From: DASXHD01 sp038239005 | GTDB taxonomy: Bacteria > Myxococcota_A > Polyangia > Polyangiales > Polyangiaceae | DNA: 64,000 bases | NCBI GenBank assembly: GCA_038239005.1 | Contig: JBBSFE010000004.1 | Location: forward strand, 1 to 64,000 | Direction: 5' to 3' | In this document: positions 25,642 through 32,937 of the stretch, piece after piece | How the letters are laid out: every line of letters starts with the position of its first letter | How positions within the stretch are numbered: position 1 is the stretch's first letter | Translations under genes and position numbers: made by a program | Notes under the pieces: generated by a model | The model's database searches: none | What the model was told of the DNA's origin: nothing | What the model saw: the letters and a program-made list of their open reading frames with translations, nothing else

Positions 25642-28600
25642 GTGACGAAAGGCTTCCTCGCTTCGGTCAGTGTCGCTTTCGCGGCGCTCGTTGCATTTCT
25701 ACCGGCCACGTCTTGCGATGTGAAAGGGCCGGACCAGACCTCGTATTACGAGCGCACCATCTTGCCGATCTTGAACGTGTCGTGCGCGCGCACGAACACG
25801 GGCGTTGGCTGCCACGTGTCGGACGTCAAAGGAAACGCGTTCGGAAATCTCGACGTCACCACGTACGGAGAGATCACCAAGCGCCGTGACTTGCTCGACA
25901 ACTACGGGCCCTACGGGCGCCCCGCGATGCTCGCGAAGAACATTCCGCCGTTCCAAGTGACGGTGAAATCCTTCGACGGCGTCGACGAGCCCATCACGAC
26001 CGACATCAAGCACACGGGCGGGCCGATTTTGGATCCGACGGCGACCGGCTACCTCACGCTGAGCCAGTGGATGTCGAACGGCGCGACCGAAAACAACACG
26101 GGCGTGCCGCCACCGCCGCCGACCCGGCTCCCGTGCCCCGACATCGCGCCACCCGCGGAGCTCGGCTTCGATCCGAACACCGATCCGCCGAACAGCGACT
26201 ACGGTCAGTTCGTCTCGAACGTCGTTCCCGTCGTGCAGAACACGTGCTCGGCCGGCAACTGCCACGGCACCCCTGCCAACGAGCTCTATCTCTTGTGCGG
26301 CACGAGCGACGCGCAAAAGCGGTGGAATTACCACTCGGCGATCAAGTACCTCTCCCAGTCGCCGAATCAGAGCGAGCTCGTGCGGCGACCGCTTGCGCCG
26401 TCGCAGGGCGGCGCGTTCCACGAAGGCGGCATCATCTGGGAGTCGACGGGCGACGGTGACTACAAGTCCGTCCTCGACTGGGCGAACTCGGCGGCCGCGT
26501 CGTTCACGACGCTCATCACCGACATCAAGACCAACGACCCCAACTTCATGTTCTACGTGCATCGCGTTCAGCCGATGCTCGTGAAGAAGGGCTGCATGAT
26601 GCTGCAGTGCCACTCGGCCGCGATGTTCCACGAGTATCGCCTTCGCGGCGGAACCGGCGGTTCGTTCTCGCTCGCTGCGTCGCAAAAGAACTACGCGCTC
26701 ACACTCGACCAAATGGGGCTCGACAGCGACGACGTGAACTCGAGTCGTCTCATCCAGAAAAATCTGTATCGCAAAGAAGTGGACGTGAACGGCGGCGGCA
26801 TCGCTCACCGCGGCGGTCCGCTCCTCGAAGACTTCGGACCCGGCAAGGAAGCGTCGGGCGCGCTCTGCGACGCCGCAACCCCAGCCTACGACTACGACAA
26901 CGGCTCGCTCGACACGATACCTGCATACTGCATGATTCGTGAGTGGCACAAACGCGAGCGCGTCGATGCCGCCGCGGGGAAATGCAACGGCGGGCCATGC
27001 GGTGTCGACCCGCTCAGCGCCATCGTCTACGTCCAACGCGGAAACTCCACGGGCCCCGATCAAGCCAACGACTTCGACACGTATTATCCCGGCGCGGCGA
27101 TTCACGTGCTCGCAGCGACGCTCGATGCAGCGGGCAACGTCGTCGCGGGCGCCGACAAGGACGTGTCCGCGGGATGCAATGTCGCCGGCGCAGACATTCG
27201 CCGACCTGCAGTTTCTTGGGACGGCAAGAAGGTGGCGTTCGCTGCGCGCACCAGCGCAGGCGAGCCATTCTCCGTCTACGAGATGGACGCGAACGGCGGC
27301 AACTGCGCGAAGCACGCAGGCATCAACGCCGTCACGGGCACGAGCAATAGTTTGCTCGTTCACAACTTCGACCCGCAGTACGCGCCGCCGGACATCAATA
27401 GCAAGCAGACGATCATCTTCGCATCGACGCGCGGCATCGACACGGCCACGCCCTACGCGCAGAACTTCGACTACTCGGGCACGCAGCGTCAGCCGTTCGA
27501 TCCATCGAAGCCGAACTCGAATTTGTGGGCCTACGAGGTCGACCCGAACAACACGGCGCAGAACCGCGCGCGGCAGCTCACCTTCCAACTGAACATGGAG
27601 CGCTGGCCGAGCTTCATGAACGACGGGCGCATGATCTACAGCGCTGTGAAGCGCGCGCCGACGTTCTACCAAATCGCGCTTCGGCGGCAGAACCTCGACG
27701 GCGGCGATTATCACCCGCTCTATGCGCAGCGCGGCTCGATTGGTTTGCACGAAGCGACGCAGGTCGTGGAGCTCGCCAACAAGAACTTCGCGACGATTTT
27801 CAGCGACCAAGGGTGGCAACACCAAGGCGGCGTGCTCGGGATTTTCAATCGCTCGCTCGGGATCGACTTCTACAGCACGGACAAGGCTGATTATCCGATC
27901 GATCCGGGCGCGTTCGATCCCACGTCGATGTCATCGCCGGAGCAGCAGTTCTTCTTGCACTCGCTTCTCGTGGTCGACGGCACGGGCAAGCTCGTGACGG
28001 AAAATGGTTTGCCCGTCGGCACGACGGCGCCTTCGACGTACTCGCAAGGTGGCGTGTATCGGTCGCCATCGCCGCTGCCGAACGGGAAAATGCTCGTCAG
28101 CTTCTCGACGGCCACCGACCCGACGAACTTCGACGCCAGCACGTACGCGCTCTTCGTGCTCGATCCCATCTCGCAAACGAAGACGCAGCTCGTGGCAGGC
28201 GGCGCAGTCGATGCGGTCGCGGTGTACGGCAAGTACAACCACGGCATCTTCCAATCCGCAGTCGACGAGCCCAACGGCAACGTGCACATCGACCCGACCC
28301 AATCGGACGCACAGATTTTCATCCTCGACATGAGCGTGCTCGGCTCACTCCTTTTCCAGAACTCGCCCACCGGGCGCGTGCTCGAGACGCTCGATTCGAA
28401 GGGTGCGGACGCGAAGCTCGATTCGTTCGACGTCTACGAAGACATGCCGCCGGATTCGTCGGTGACGGATTTCGGTTCCGGCGGATCGTTCGTCGCGAGC
28501 GACACGTTCGGCAAGGTGTACGTGAAGCGCCGCAAGCTCGGCACGGTTAACCTGCAATCGGACAAGTCAGCGTACTTTTCGATTCCGGGCGGCGTGCCGA

Positions 28601-28902
28601 TCGTGCTGCACCTGCCCGACACCACGCTCTCGCAAGCGAACAACTATCCGCGGTACCAAAAAGAAGCGATGTCGTTCTATCCGGGCGAGCGAAGTCATCA
28701 GTCGTTTCAGCAGACGTTCTTCAACAACCTCTGCGCGCTGTGCCACGGCTCCATCAGCGGCCGCCCACTCGATGCCGCGCTGAACCCGGACTTGCTGACG
28801 CAGGCCTCGCAAGTCCAAGCCTACGGCCACAGCGGCGACAACAACCTCAACATCCCCCCAAGTCTCCGCGGCGCGCCCGTAGGTCCCCCCGCGGGGCCCT
28901 GA
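25642..28902 (+). CDS. Large HzsA-like multiheme secreted protein
   Basis: The 1086-residue product (GTG 25642, with ggaggt upstream) has a signal peptide MTKGFLASVSVAFAALVAFLPATSC with a lipobox-like end. Heme-type motifs are unusual: a CX8CH (residue ~48), two CX4CH (CSAGNCH ~202, CMMLQCH ~318) and one standard CALCH (~1031). Between them is a propeller-like region with PVSWDGKKVAFAAR-type and RWPSFMNDGRMIYSAV repeats typical of HzsA-like/TolB-like blades. It is larger than the 22296 protein and shares the fold. An electron-transfer or oxidoreductase role is inferred. It ends 13 nt before the convergent proB. Confidence 0.8.
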   Translation: MTKGFLASVSVAFAALVAFLPATSCDVKGPDQTSYYERTILPILNVSCARTNTGVGCHVSDVKGNAFGNLDVTTYGEITKRRDLLDNYGPYGRPAMLAKNIPPFQVTVKSFDGVDEPITTDIKHTGGPILDPTATGYLTLSQWMSNGATENNTGVPPPPPTRLPCPDIAPPAELGFDPNTDPPNSDYGQFVSNVVPVVQNTCSAGNCHGTPANELYLLCGTSDAQKRWNYHSAIKYLSQSPNQSELVRRPLAPSQGGAFHEGGIIWESTGDGDYKSVLDWANSAAASFTTLITDIKTNDPNFMFYVHRVQPMLVKKGCMMLQCHSAAMFHEYRLRGGTGGSFSLAASQKNYALTLDQMGLDSDDVNSSRLIQKNLYRKEVDVNGGGIAHRGGPLLEDFGPGKEASGALCDAATPAYDYDNGSLDTIPAYCMIREWHKRERVDAAAGKCNGGPCGVDPLSAIVYVQRGNSTGPDQANDFDTYYPGAAIHVLAATLDAAGNVVAGADKDVSAGCNVAGADIRRPAVSWDGKKVAFAARTSAGEPFSVYEMDANGGNCAKHAGINAVTGTSNSLLVHNFDPQYAPPDINSKQTIIFASTRGIDTATPYAQNFDYSGTQRQPFDPSKPNSNLWAYEVDPNNTAQNRARQLTFQLNMERWPSFMNDGRMIYSAVKRAPTFYQIALRRQNLDGGDYHPLYAQRGSIGLHEATQVVELANKNFATIFSDQGWQHQGGVLGIFNRSLGIDFYSTDKADYPIDPGAFDPTSMSSPEQQFFLHSLLVVDGTGKLVTENGLPVGTTAPSTYSQGGVYRSPSPLPNGKMLVSFSTATDPTNFDASTYALFVLDPISQTKTQLVAGGAVDAVAVYGKYNHGIFQSAVDEPNGNVHIDPTQSDAQIFILDMSVLGSLLFQNSPTGRVLETLDSKGADAKLDSFDVYEDMPPDSSVTDFGSGGSFVASDTFGKVYVKRRKLGTVNLQSDKSAYFSIPGGVPIVLHLPDTTLSQANNYPRYQKEAMSFYPGERSHQSFQQTFFNNLCALCHGSISGRPLDAALNPDLLTQASQVQAYGHSGDNNLNIPPSLRGAPVGPPAGP

Positions 28903-28915
28903 CCTCTCGTCGAGA

Positions 28916-29968
28916 TCACCAGAGGACGAGGTCGTCTTTGTGGACGAGGACGTTGTCGCTCGTGCCTGCGGTGCGCGCGGCGTCGGTCGATGTGAAGCGC
29001 GTGAGGCCGCGGGCGAGCTCTTTGCCCGTGGAGTCGAGGAGGCGGACGGCGTCGCCTTCGCGGAAGTCGCCGCGGACGCCGAGGACGCCAACCGACAAGA
29101 GGCTTTTGTCGCGCGCGATCGCGGACGCAGCGCCCGTGTCGAGGACGAGATCGCCTCGCGGGCGAAGTGTGAAGGCGATCCAGTAGCGGCGCGCGTTCAT
29201 GCGGCGCGACGACGGGATGAAGTGCGTGCCGACGTCTTCGCCTTTGCCGATTTTCTCGAGCACGTTGGGCGTCGCTGCGTTCGCGATGACCGCGTGCGCG
29301 CCGGCGAGAGTCGCGCGGCGCGCCGCTTCGACTTTGCTCGCCATGCCGCCGGTGCCGACGTCGCTTTTTTTCTTGTGGCTTACGAGCGAGAGCGCGTCGG
29401 CTGCGTCGGAGATCGTGGCGAGGCGGTTGCCGCCTTTGTCGAGGACGCCTTCGACGTCGGAGAGCAAAACGAGAAGCTCCGCGCCCGCGAGCGGGACGAC
29501 GAGCGCGGCGAGCTGATCGTTGTCGCCGAATTTGATCTCGTCAATCGCGACCGAATCGTTTTCGTTGAGCACGGGAACCGCGCCAGCCGCGAGGAGCTCG
29601 GCGAGCGCTGCGCGGGCGTTGTTGGCGCGACCACGGTCGGCGAGGTCGGCGTGCGTGAGAAGCACCTGCGCCACGACGACGCCTTCACGCCCGAACGCCG
29701 ATTCGTATGCGTGCATCAAATGGCTTTGCCCCGCCGCCGCAGAGGCTTGGAGCTTCGCCATTTCTTTCGGGCGCGTTTTGTAACCGAGCTTTTTGTAACC
29801 GTGGGCGATGGCGCCGCTCGACACGAGCACCACGGATTTTTCTTGCGCGCGAAGTGCGACGACGTCCGCGGCAAGGCGCGGAATGGCGCCGGCGGCGGCG
29901 AGTGAGCTCGAGCCGATTTTCACGACGACGGTGCCCGCGCGAGCGAGCCCGCGCCGCTCAACGCTCAT
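28916..29968 (-). CDS. proB: Glutamate 5-kinase
   Basis: The 350-residue protein phosphorylates glutamate to gamma-glutamyl phosphate, the first step of proline synthesis. Amino-acid-kinase motifs: VVVKIGSSSLAA, VLVSSGAIAHGYKKLGY, LNENDSVAIDEIKFGDND and GTGGMASKVEAARRATLAGA. A PUA domain occupies the last ~75 residues (GDLVLDTGAASAI...FTSTDAARTAGTSDN). ATG at 29966-29968 gives MSVERRGLAR; 11 nt overlap the preceding gene. proA is not in the window. Confidence 0.96.
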   Translation of the reverse strand: MSVERRGLARAGTVVVKIGSSSLAAAGAIPRLAADVVALRAQEKSVVLVSSGAIAHGYKKLGYKTRPKEMAKLQASAAAGQSHLMHAYESAFGREGVVVAQVLLTHADLADRGRANNARAALAELLAAGAVPVLNENDSVAIDEIKFGDNDQLAALVVPLAGAELLVLLSDVEGVLDKGGNRLATISDAADALSLVSHKKKSDVGTGGMASKVEAARRATLAGAHAVIANAATPNVLEKIGKGEDVGTHFIPSSRRMNARRYWIAFTLRPRGDLVLDTGAASAIARDKSLLSVGVLGVRGDFREGDAVRLLDSTGKELARGLTRFTSTDAARTAGTSDNVLVHKDDLVLW

Positions 29969-30647
29969 CGGATGAGCGTAGAGAGAGGCTCTCGTCGAAC
30001 GCGGCCTCGAGCCTTCGCACGATGTGGCCCGGGAGGCTCGCGAGCGCGCCGATGAGGCCATCGGTGGCTTGTGTGAATTGATCGCGAAGCTCTTCGGGAG
30101 CGCTGCCGACCTCACGTGGCGTACGCGGCGGCGTCACGATGACGGACATGATCGCGCGCTCGATCGCGCGGCGAACGCGACGCGCTTCTTCGACGTCGAG
30201 ACGCACACTGCGATCTTCACGCGCCTCGAGATAGCGCGAGAGCAAATGCCCGATCGAATACGTGAGGAGCGCGCTACGAACCGGCGGAAGGATCGTCAGA
30301 GGCCCGAGGCGCGAAAAGATGCGGCCCGTGGCGAAGCGAACGGCGGAGCCCACAAAACCTTCGGGCCCCTCGGCAAGACCGGGCTTGGCGAGAACGCGGC
30401 GCGCTTCCGGTGTGATCGACAAACCATGACGCGCGCAAACATCGTGCACGAGCGCGCCACGAACGCGTCCGGCGAGCGCGCCTGGAACGATCGGAATTGG
30501 AATCGCCGCGAACGCCGCGCCGAGCATCGAATAGGTGGTGAGCCTGCCTGTGCCGAGTCGATCGCTCGCGACCTCCATCGCCGAAATTCCGTGAGCGTGG
30601 AGACTCGTGGAGAGCGGGACGTTCGAATCGGAATCGCGAGGAGCCAC
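29958..30647 (-). CDS. Hypothetical protein, probably membrane-associated
   Basis: The 229-residue product starts at GTG 30645-30647, 9 nt after the stop of the degenerate ABC gene, and ends overlapping proB. It has one hydrophobic patch (MLGAAFAAIPIPIVPGALAGRVRGAL, ~41-66), then helical basic segments (EARRVRRAIERAIMSVIV). No family is recognised. The central IPIPIVPG stretch might insert into a membrane. It may belong with the upstream ABC-like protein rather than with proline synthesis. Confidence 0.6.
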   Translation of the reverse strand: MAPRDSDSNVPLSTSLHAHGISAMEVASDRLGTGRLTTYSMLGAAFAAIPIPIVPGALAGRVRGALVHDVCARHGLSITPEARRVLAKPGLAEGPEGFVGSAVRFATGRIFSRLGPLTILPPVRSALLTYSIGHLLSRYLEAREDRSVRLDVEEARRVRRAIERAIMSVIVTPPRTPREVGSAPEELRDQFTQATDGLIGALASLPGHIVRRLEAAFDESLSLRSSDER

Positions 30648-30656
30648 GCTCGAAAC

Positions 30657-31541
30657 CTACACCATGGCGCCCGAAACGGGCAGCAGCTCGACGACGATGA
30701 TCCCGCCCGCTCGTGCAAGCGCAACGAGCTCGTGTGTCGAAAATGCTTCGGGAAGCGTGACGGTGAGGGCGCGCGTTTTTTCGTCGCCGTCGACCGTGGC
30801 GCCGAGCTCTCGCAATTTCGCGGCGAACGTATCGACGGCGCCGCCCGACGTGCGCACCGAGTACGTGCGATCGCGTGATGCGATTTCGCCGGGAGGCCCC
30901 GCGCACACGAGACGGCCGCGCGCGAAGAGGAGCGCTTCGTCTGCGTGCAAACCAAGCGGCGATGAAAGCGCAAGGCGGCCTGCGAAGAGCAACCACCTCC
31001 GGCCTTCGCATGCCGACACGAACACACGCGCGAGCGAGCGCGCTGCTGCGTCTTGCAAACCCGATGTGAAGTCTTCGACGATGAGCGTCTCGGCGCCCGT
31101 TGCGAGAGCGGCCGCGATGATCGCCGCGTTGCGTATGGCGCGGTCGGCGCCGCCGAGCCGAACTTTCGCGACGGCGTCGAGCTTCATCAAACGAATCGCC
31201 GTCTCTGCTGCGGCGTCCGCGTCGCGACGTGTGTGACCCGCGAGGCGCGCACTTTCGCGCGCGAGGTGCGTGACGGTCCAACGCGGAGGAAGAGCAGTTT
31301 CGGATGGCGCGGACGCGATGCTCGCAGCTCGGAGCGCATCGACCGGAAGCGCGCCAGCGACGCGCAACGCGCCGGCAGTGACGTCCACGAGCCCCGCAGC
31401 CGCCTCGTAGAGCGCGCGTGGAGCACCGAGGACGATGACTGTGTTTCCGGTCGTTTTGACCGTCAATCGGTCGATGGTTGGCGTGCCGTCGACGTCGATG
31501 CGCACATTGTCGGCGGCGAAAAGCGGATCCGACTGCGTCAT
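30657..31541 (-). CDS. Degenerate ABC-transporter ATPase-like protein
   Basis: The ~294-residue product aligns by pattern with ABC ATPases: strand VIVLGAPRALYEAAAGLVDV where GxxGxGKST would be, a signature-like stretch LGGADRAIRNAAIIAAALATGAETLIVEDFTSGL, and an end region EALLFARGRLVCAGPPGEIASRDR like the switch/D-loop end. The Walker A Lys is gone and Walker B reads LIVEDF rather than LILDEP, so nucleotide hydrolysis is unlikely. The ~75 C-terminal residues form another domain (RTYSVRTSGGAVDTFAAKL). ATG at 31539-31541 is assumed; a second ATG lies 21 nt upstream. It probably acts as a regulatory pseudo-ATPase. Confidence 0.65.
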   Translation of the reverse strand: MTQSDPLFAADNVRIDVDGTPTIDRLTVKTTGNTVIVLGAPRALYEAAAGLVDVTAGALRVAGALPVDALRAASIASAPSETALPPRWTVTHLARESARLAGHTRRDADAAAETAIRLMKLDAVAKVRLGGADRAIRNAAIIAAALATGAETLIVEDFTSGLQDAAARSLARVFVSACEGRRWLLFAGRLALSSPLGLHADEALLFARGRLVCAGPPGEIASRDRTYSVRTSGGAVDTFAAKLRELGATVDGDEKTRALTVTLPEAFSTHELVALARAGGIIVVELLPVSGAMV

Positions 31542-31586
31542 GGGCACGGCGTTCGCTATCATGAGGGGTGGAAAGGTGAAATAGCG

Positions 31587-32486
31587 ATGAAACTCGCAAT
31601 TACCCGTGATGCGTTCGGGGCTTCGTCCCCCATTGGCGAGGTCGTTCGCCCCCACACGATGGTGCTGCTCGCACTCGCGCTGTTCGGATGCAGCAGCAGC
31701 GACAGCCAGGTCACCCATCCAAGCGTCGTCGGCATGACCGACACCACGCCCGCCTATTACTCGGACGGCAACACAACCTTGTACGAGGTGCAGGTGCCCG
31801 TGACGATCCCGATGCGCATGCCGGACGCGAAAGAGGCCAAGACACTTGGCGCTCCCGCTGCGTTCCTCGCGGCATTCGGCGCGCCGACCGCACCGTGGAT
31901 TCGCGTCGATGACGTGCAGATCACCGTGCGCTTCACAATCACGAACCTCGACGATCAAGCACACTCGATCGAGTTCCTCGTCGACCCGTGGAACCCGTAC
32001 GTGAAGTACAAGCCCGGCATCCAAATCGTCAGCGACGAAGAAACGCTCCCCGACTTGAGCGGCTTCGATCGGTACTACGTGCTCGACAAGAAAGAGCGCA
32101 TCCAAGGCACGCTCGTCCCGGACGACACGCGTGAGCTCGCGGTCGACCTCGCGACGGTCATGAACATCCAGGCCATCGATCCGACCGACCCGGACGGCAA
32201 CGGGCTCTTCAATCACACGTTCAACTTGCAGAACCGTTCGAGCGACAACGACTTGCTCATCCAGAAATTCATTCCGGGTGCGCAAGACATCCCGTCGCTC
32301 ATCGGCTTCGACCTCGGCCTCCGCTCACTCGACCCGATGAACATCGCCGTCGAAGTCAGCGTCGACGTCCAAGACATCAGCGGCAAGAAAGTCATGCCCG
32401 CCGACGGCACGACCAACGCCGACAACGTGGCCTTCATGCCTCCGGGCGCGACCCTCTCGCCCCCGAAGGCGGCCCCGATGATGTAG
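31587..32486 (+). CDS. Lipoprotein of unknown function
   Basis: The 299-residue protein has a lipobox ALFGC in HTMVLLALALFGCSSSDSQ, so it should be lipidated and exported. The ATG at 31587 leaves a ~25-residue N extension before the hydrophobic core; a later ATG at about codon 25 would give a more usual signal. The mature part is beta-rich (VPVTIPMRMPDA, ITVRFTITNLDDQAHSIEFLVDPWNPYVKY), like an immunoglobulin or cupredoxin-type sandwich, with no cysteines after the lipid site. No family is recognised. A perfect palindrome follows its stop. Confidence 0.72.
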   Translation: MKLAITRDAFGASSPIGEVVRPHTMVLLALALFGCSSSDSQVTHPSVVGMTDTTPAYYSDGNTTLYEVQVPVTIPMRMPDAKEAKTLGAPAAFLAAFGAPTAPWIRVDDVQITVRFTITNLDDQAHSIEFLVDPWNPYVKYKPGIQIVSDEETLPDLSGFDRYYVLDKKERIQGTLVPDDTRELAVDLATVMNIQAIDPTDPDGNGLFNHTFNLQNRSSDNDLLIQKFIPGAQDIPSLIGFDLGLRSLDPMNIAVEVSVDVQDISGKKVMPADGTTNADNVAFMPPGATLSPPKAAPMM

Positions 32487-32503
32487 TTGCCGCGTTCTGG
32501 GCA

Positions 32504-32529
32504 CCTCCCGTTCGGATCCGAACGGGAGG
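32504..32529. terminator. Perfect 26-bp palindrome with TTCGGATCCGAA core
   Basis: A perfect inverted repeat (13 bp per half) begins cctcccg at 32504 and ends cgggagg at 32529, 17 nt past the lipoprotein stop and 8 nt before the 3' end of the first tRNA-Ser gene. It can fold into a strong hairpin and probably terminates one or both convergent units, although the T-run is weak (cctttagc). It shares its 12-bp core with 22196-22217. Confidence 0.6.
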
Positions 32530-32536
32530 CCTTTAG

Positions 32537-32623
32537 CGGAGAGAAAGGGATTCGAACCCTTGGAACCCTTGCAGGCTCACCTGATTTCGAATCAGGCTCC
32601 TTCGGCCACTCGGACATCTCTCC
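32537..32623 (-). tRNA. tRNA-Ser (anticodon CGA)
   Basis: On the minus strand the gene begins ggagaga and closes with tctctcc plus discriminator G; CCA is not encoded. The anticodon arm cctga-ttCGAaa-tcagg gives CGA, the extra arm (about 14 nt) is long as in type II tRNAs, and ggttcgaatcc is the T loop. Total 87 nt. Confidence 0.95.
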
Positions 32624-32770
32624 GTGGGGGAAATTCGTGTATCCGCCGACCCCTGTCAACCCGGATATAGAAACTCGCACCTGAGCGGTGCAAGCCAGAG
32701 GGATTCGCCGCCTTCGCTCGACGCCGCAGGCGACGAGCAAAGCCGCTCACGAATCACACTCTCTCCAAAG

Positions 32771-32790
32771 CTTCGCCCTCAAGGGCGAAG
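32771..32790. other. Intergenic hairpin between tRNA-Ser genes
   Basis: An inverted repeat cttcgccctc/aagggcgaag (8-9 bp stem, tight loop) lies just downstream of the tRNA-Ser(GGA) 3' end on the minus strand. It may be a processing or termination signal; no U-run follows. Confidence 0.4.
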
Positions 32791-32793
32791 CGG

Positions 32794-32880
32794 CGGAGAG
32801 AGAGGGATTCGAACCCTCGGTGCCCTTGCGGGCACACATGATTTCCAGTCATGCACCTTCGGCCACTCGGTCATCTCTCC
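32794..32880 (-). tRNA. tRNA-Ser (anticodon GGA)
   Basis: The minus-strand gene starts ggagaga and closes with the complementary tctctcc plus G. The anticodon arm catga-ctGGAaa-tcatg gives GGA; a long variable arm and ggttcgaatcc T loop are present. Total 87 nt. It shares the acceptor stem and D arm with the tRNA-Ser(CGA) 170 nt downstream, so the pair probably arose by duplication and is co-transcribed. Confidence 0.95.
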
Positions 32881-32937
32881 GGGTGATTCGCCGAGGTGAG
32901 TATCACGGACGCGCCTTGTCCGCTCGCCTGACGTAGC

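Noticed and set aside
25699..27825. A 708-codon open frame on the minus strand under the large HzsA-like gene
   Set aside because: Low-complexity Arg/Val-rich composition without domains; it is antisense to a gene with heme motifs and a signal peptide.
22296..28902. Annotating the cluster as true hydrazine synthase (anammox)
   Set aside because: No HzsB/C partners, no anammox genes and the resemblance is only in the alpha-type propeller and heme motifs.
32537..32880. Integration site of a genomic island at the tRNA-Ser pair
   Set aside because: No integrase, no direct repeat of the tRNA 3' end was seen in the window.
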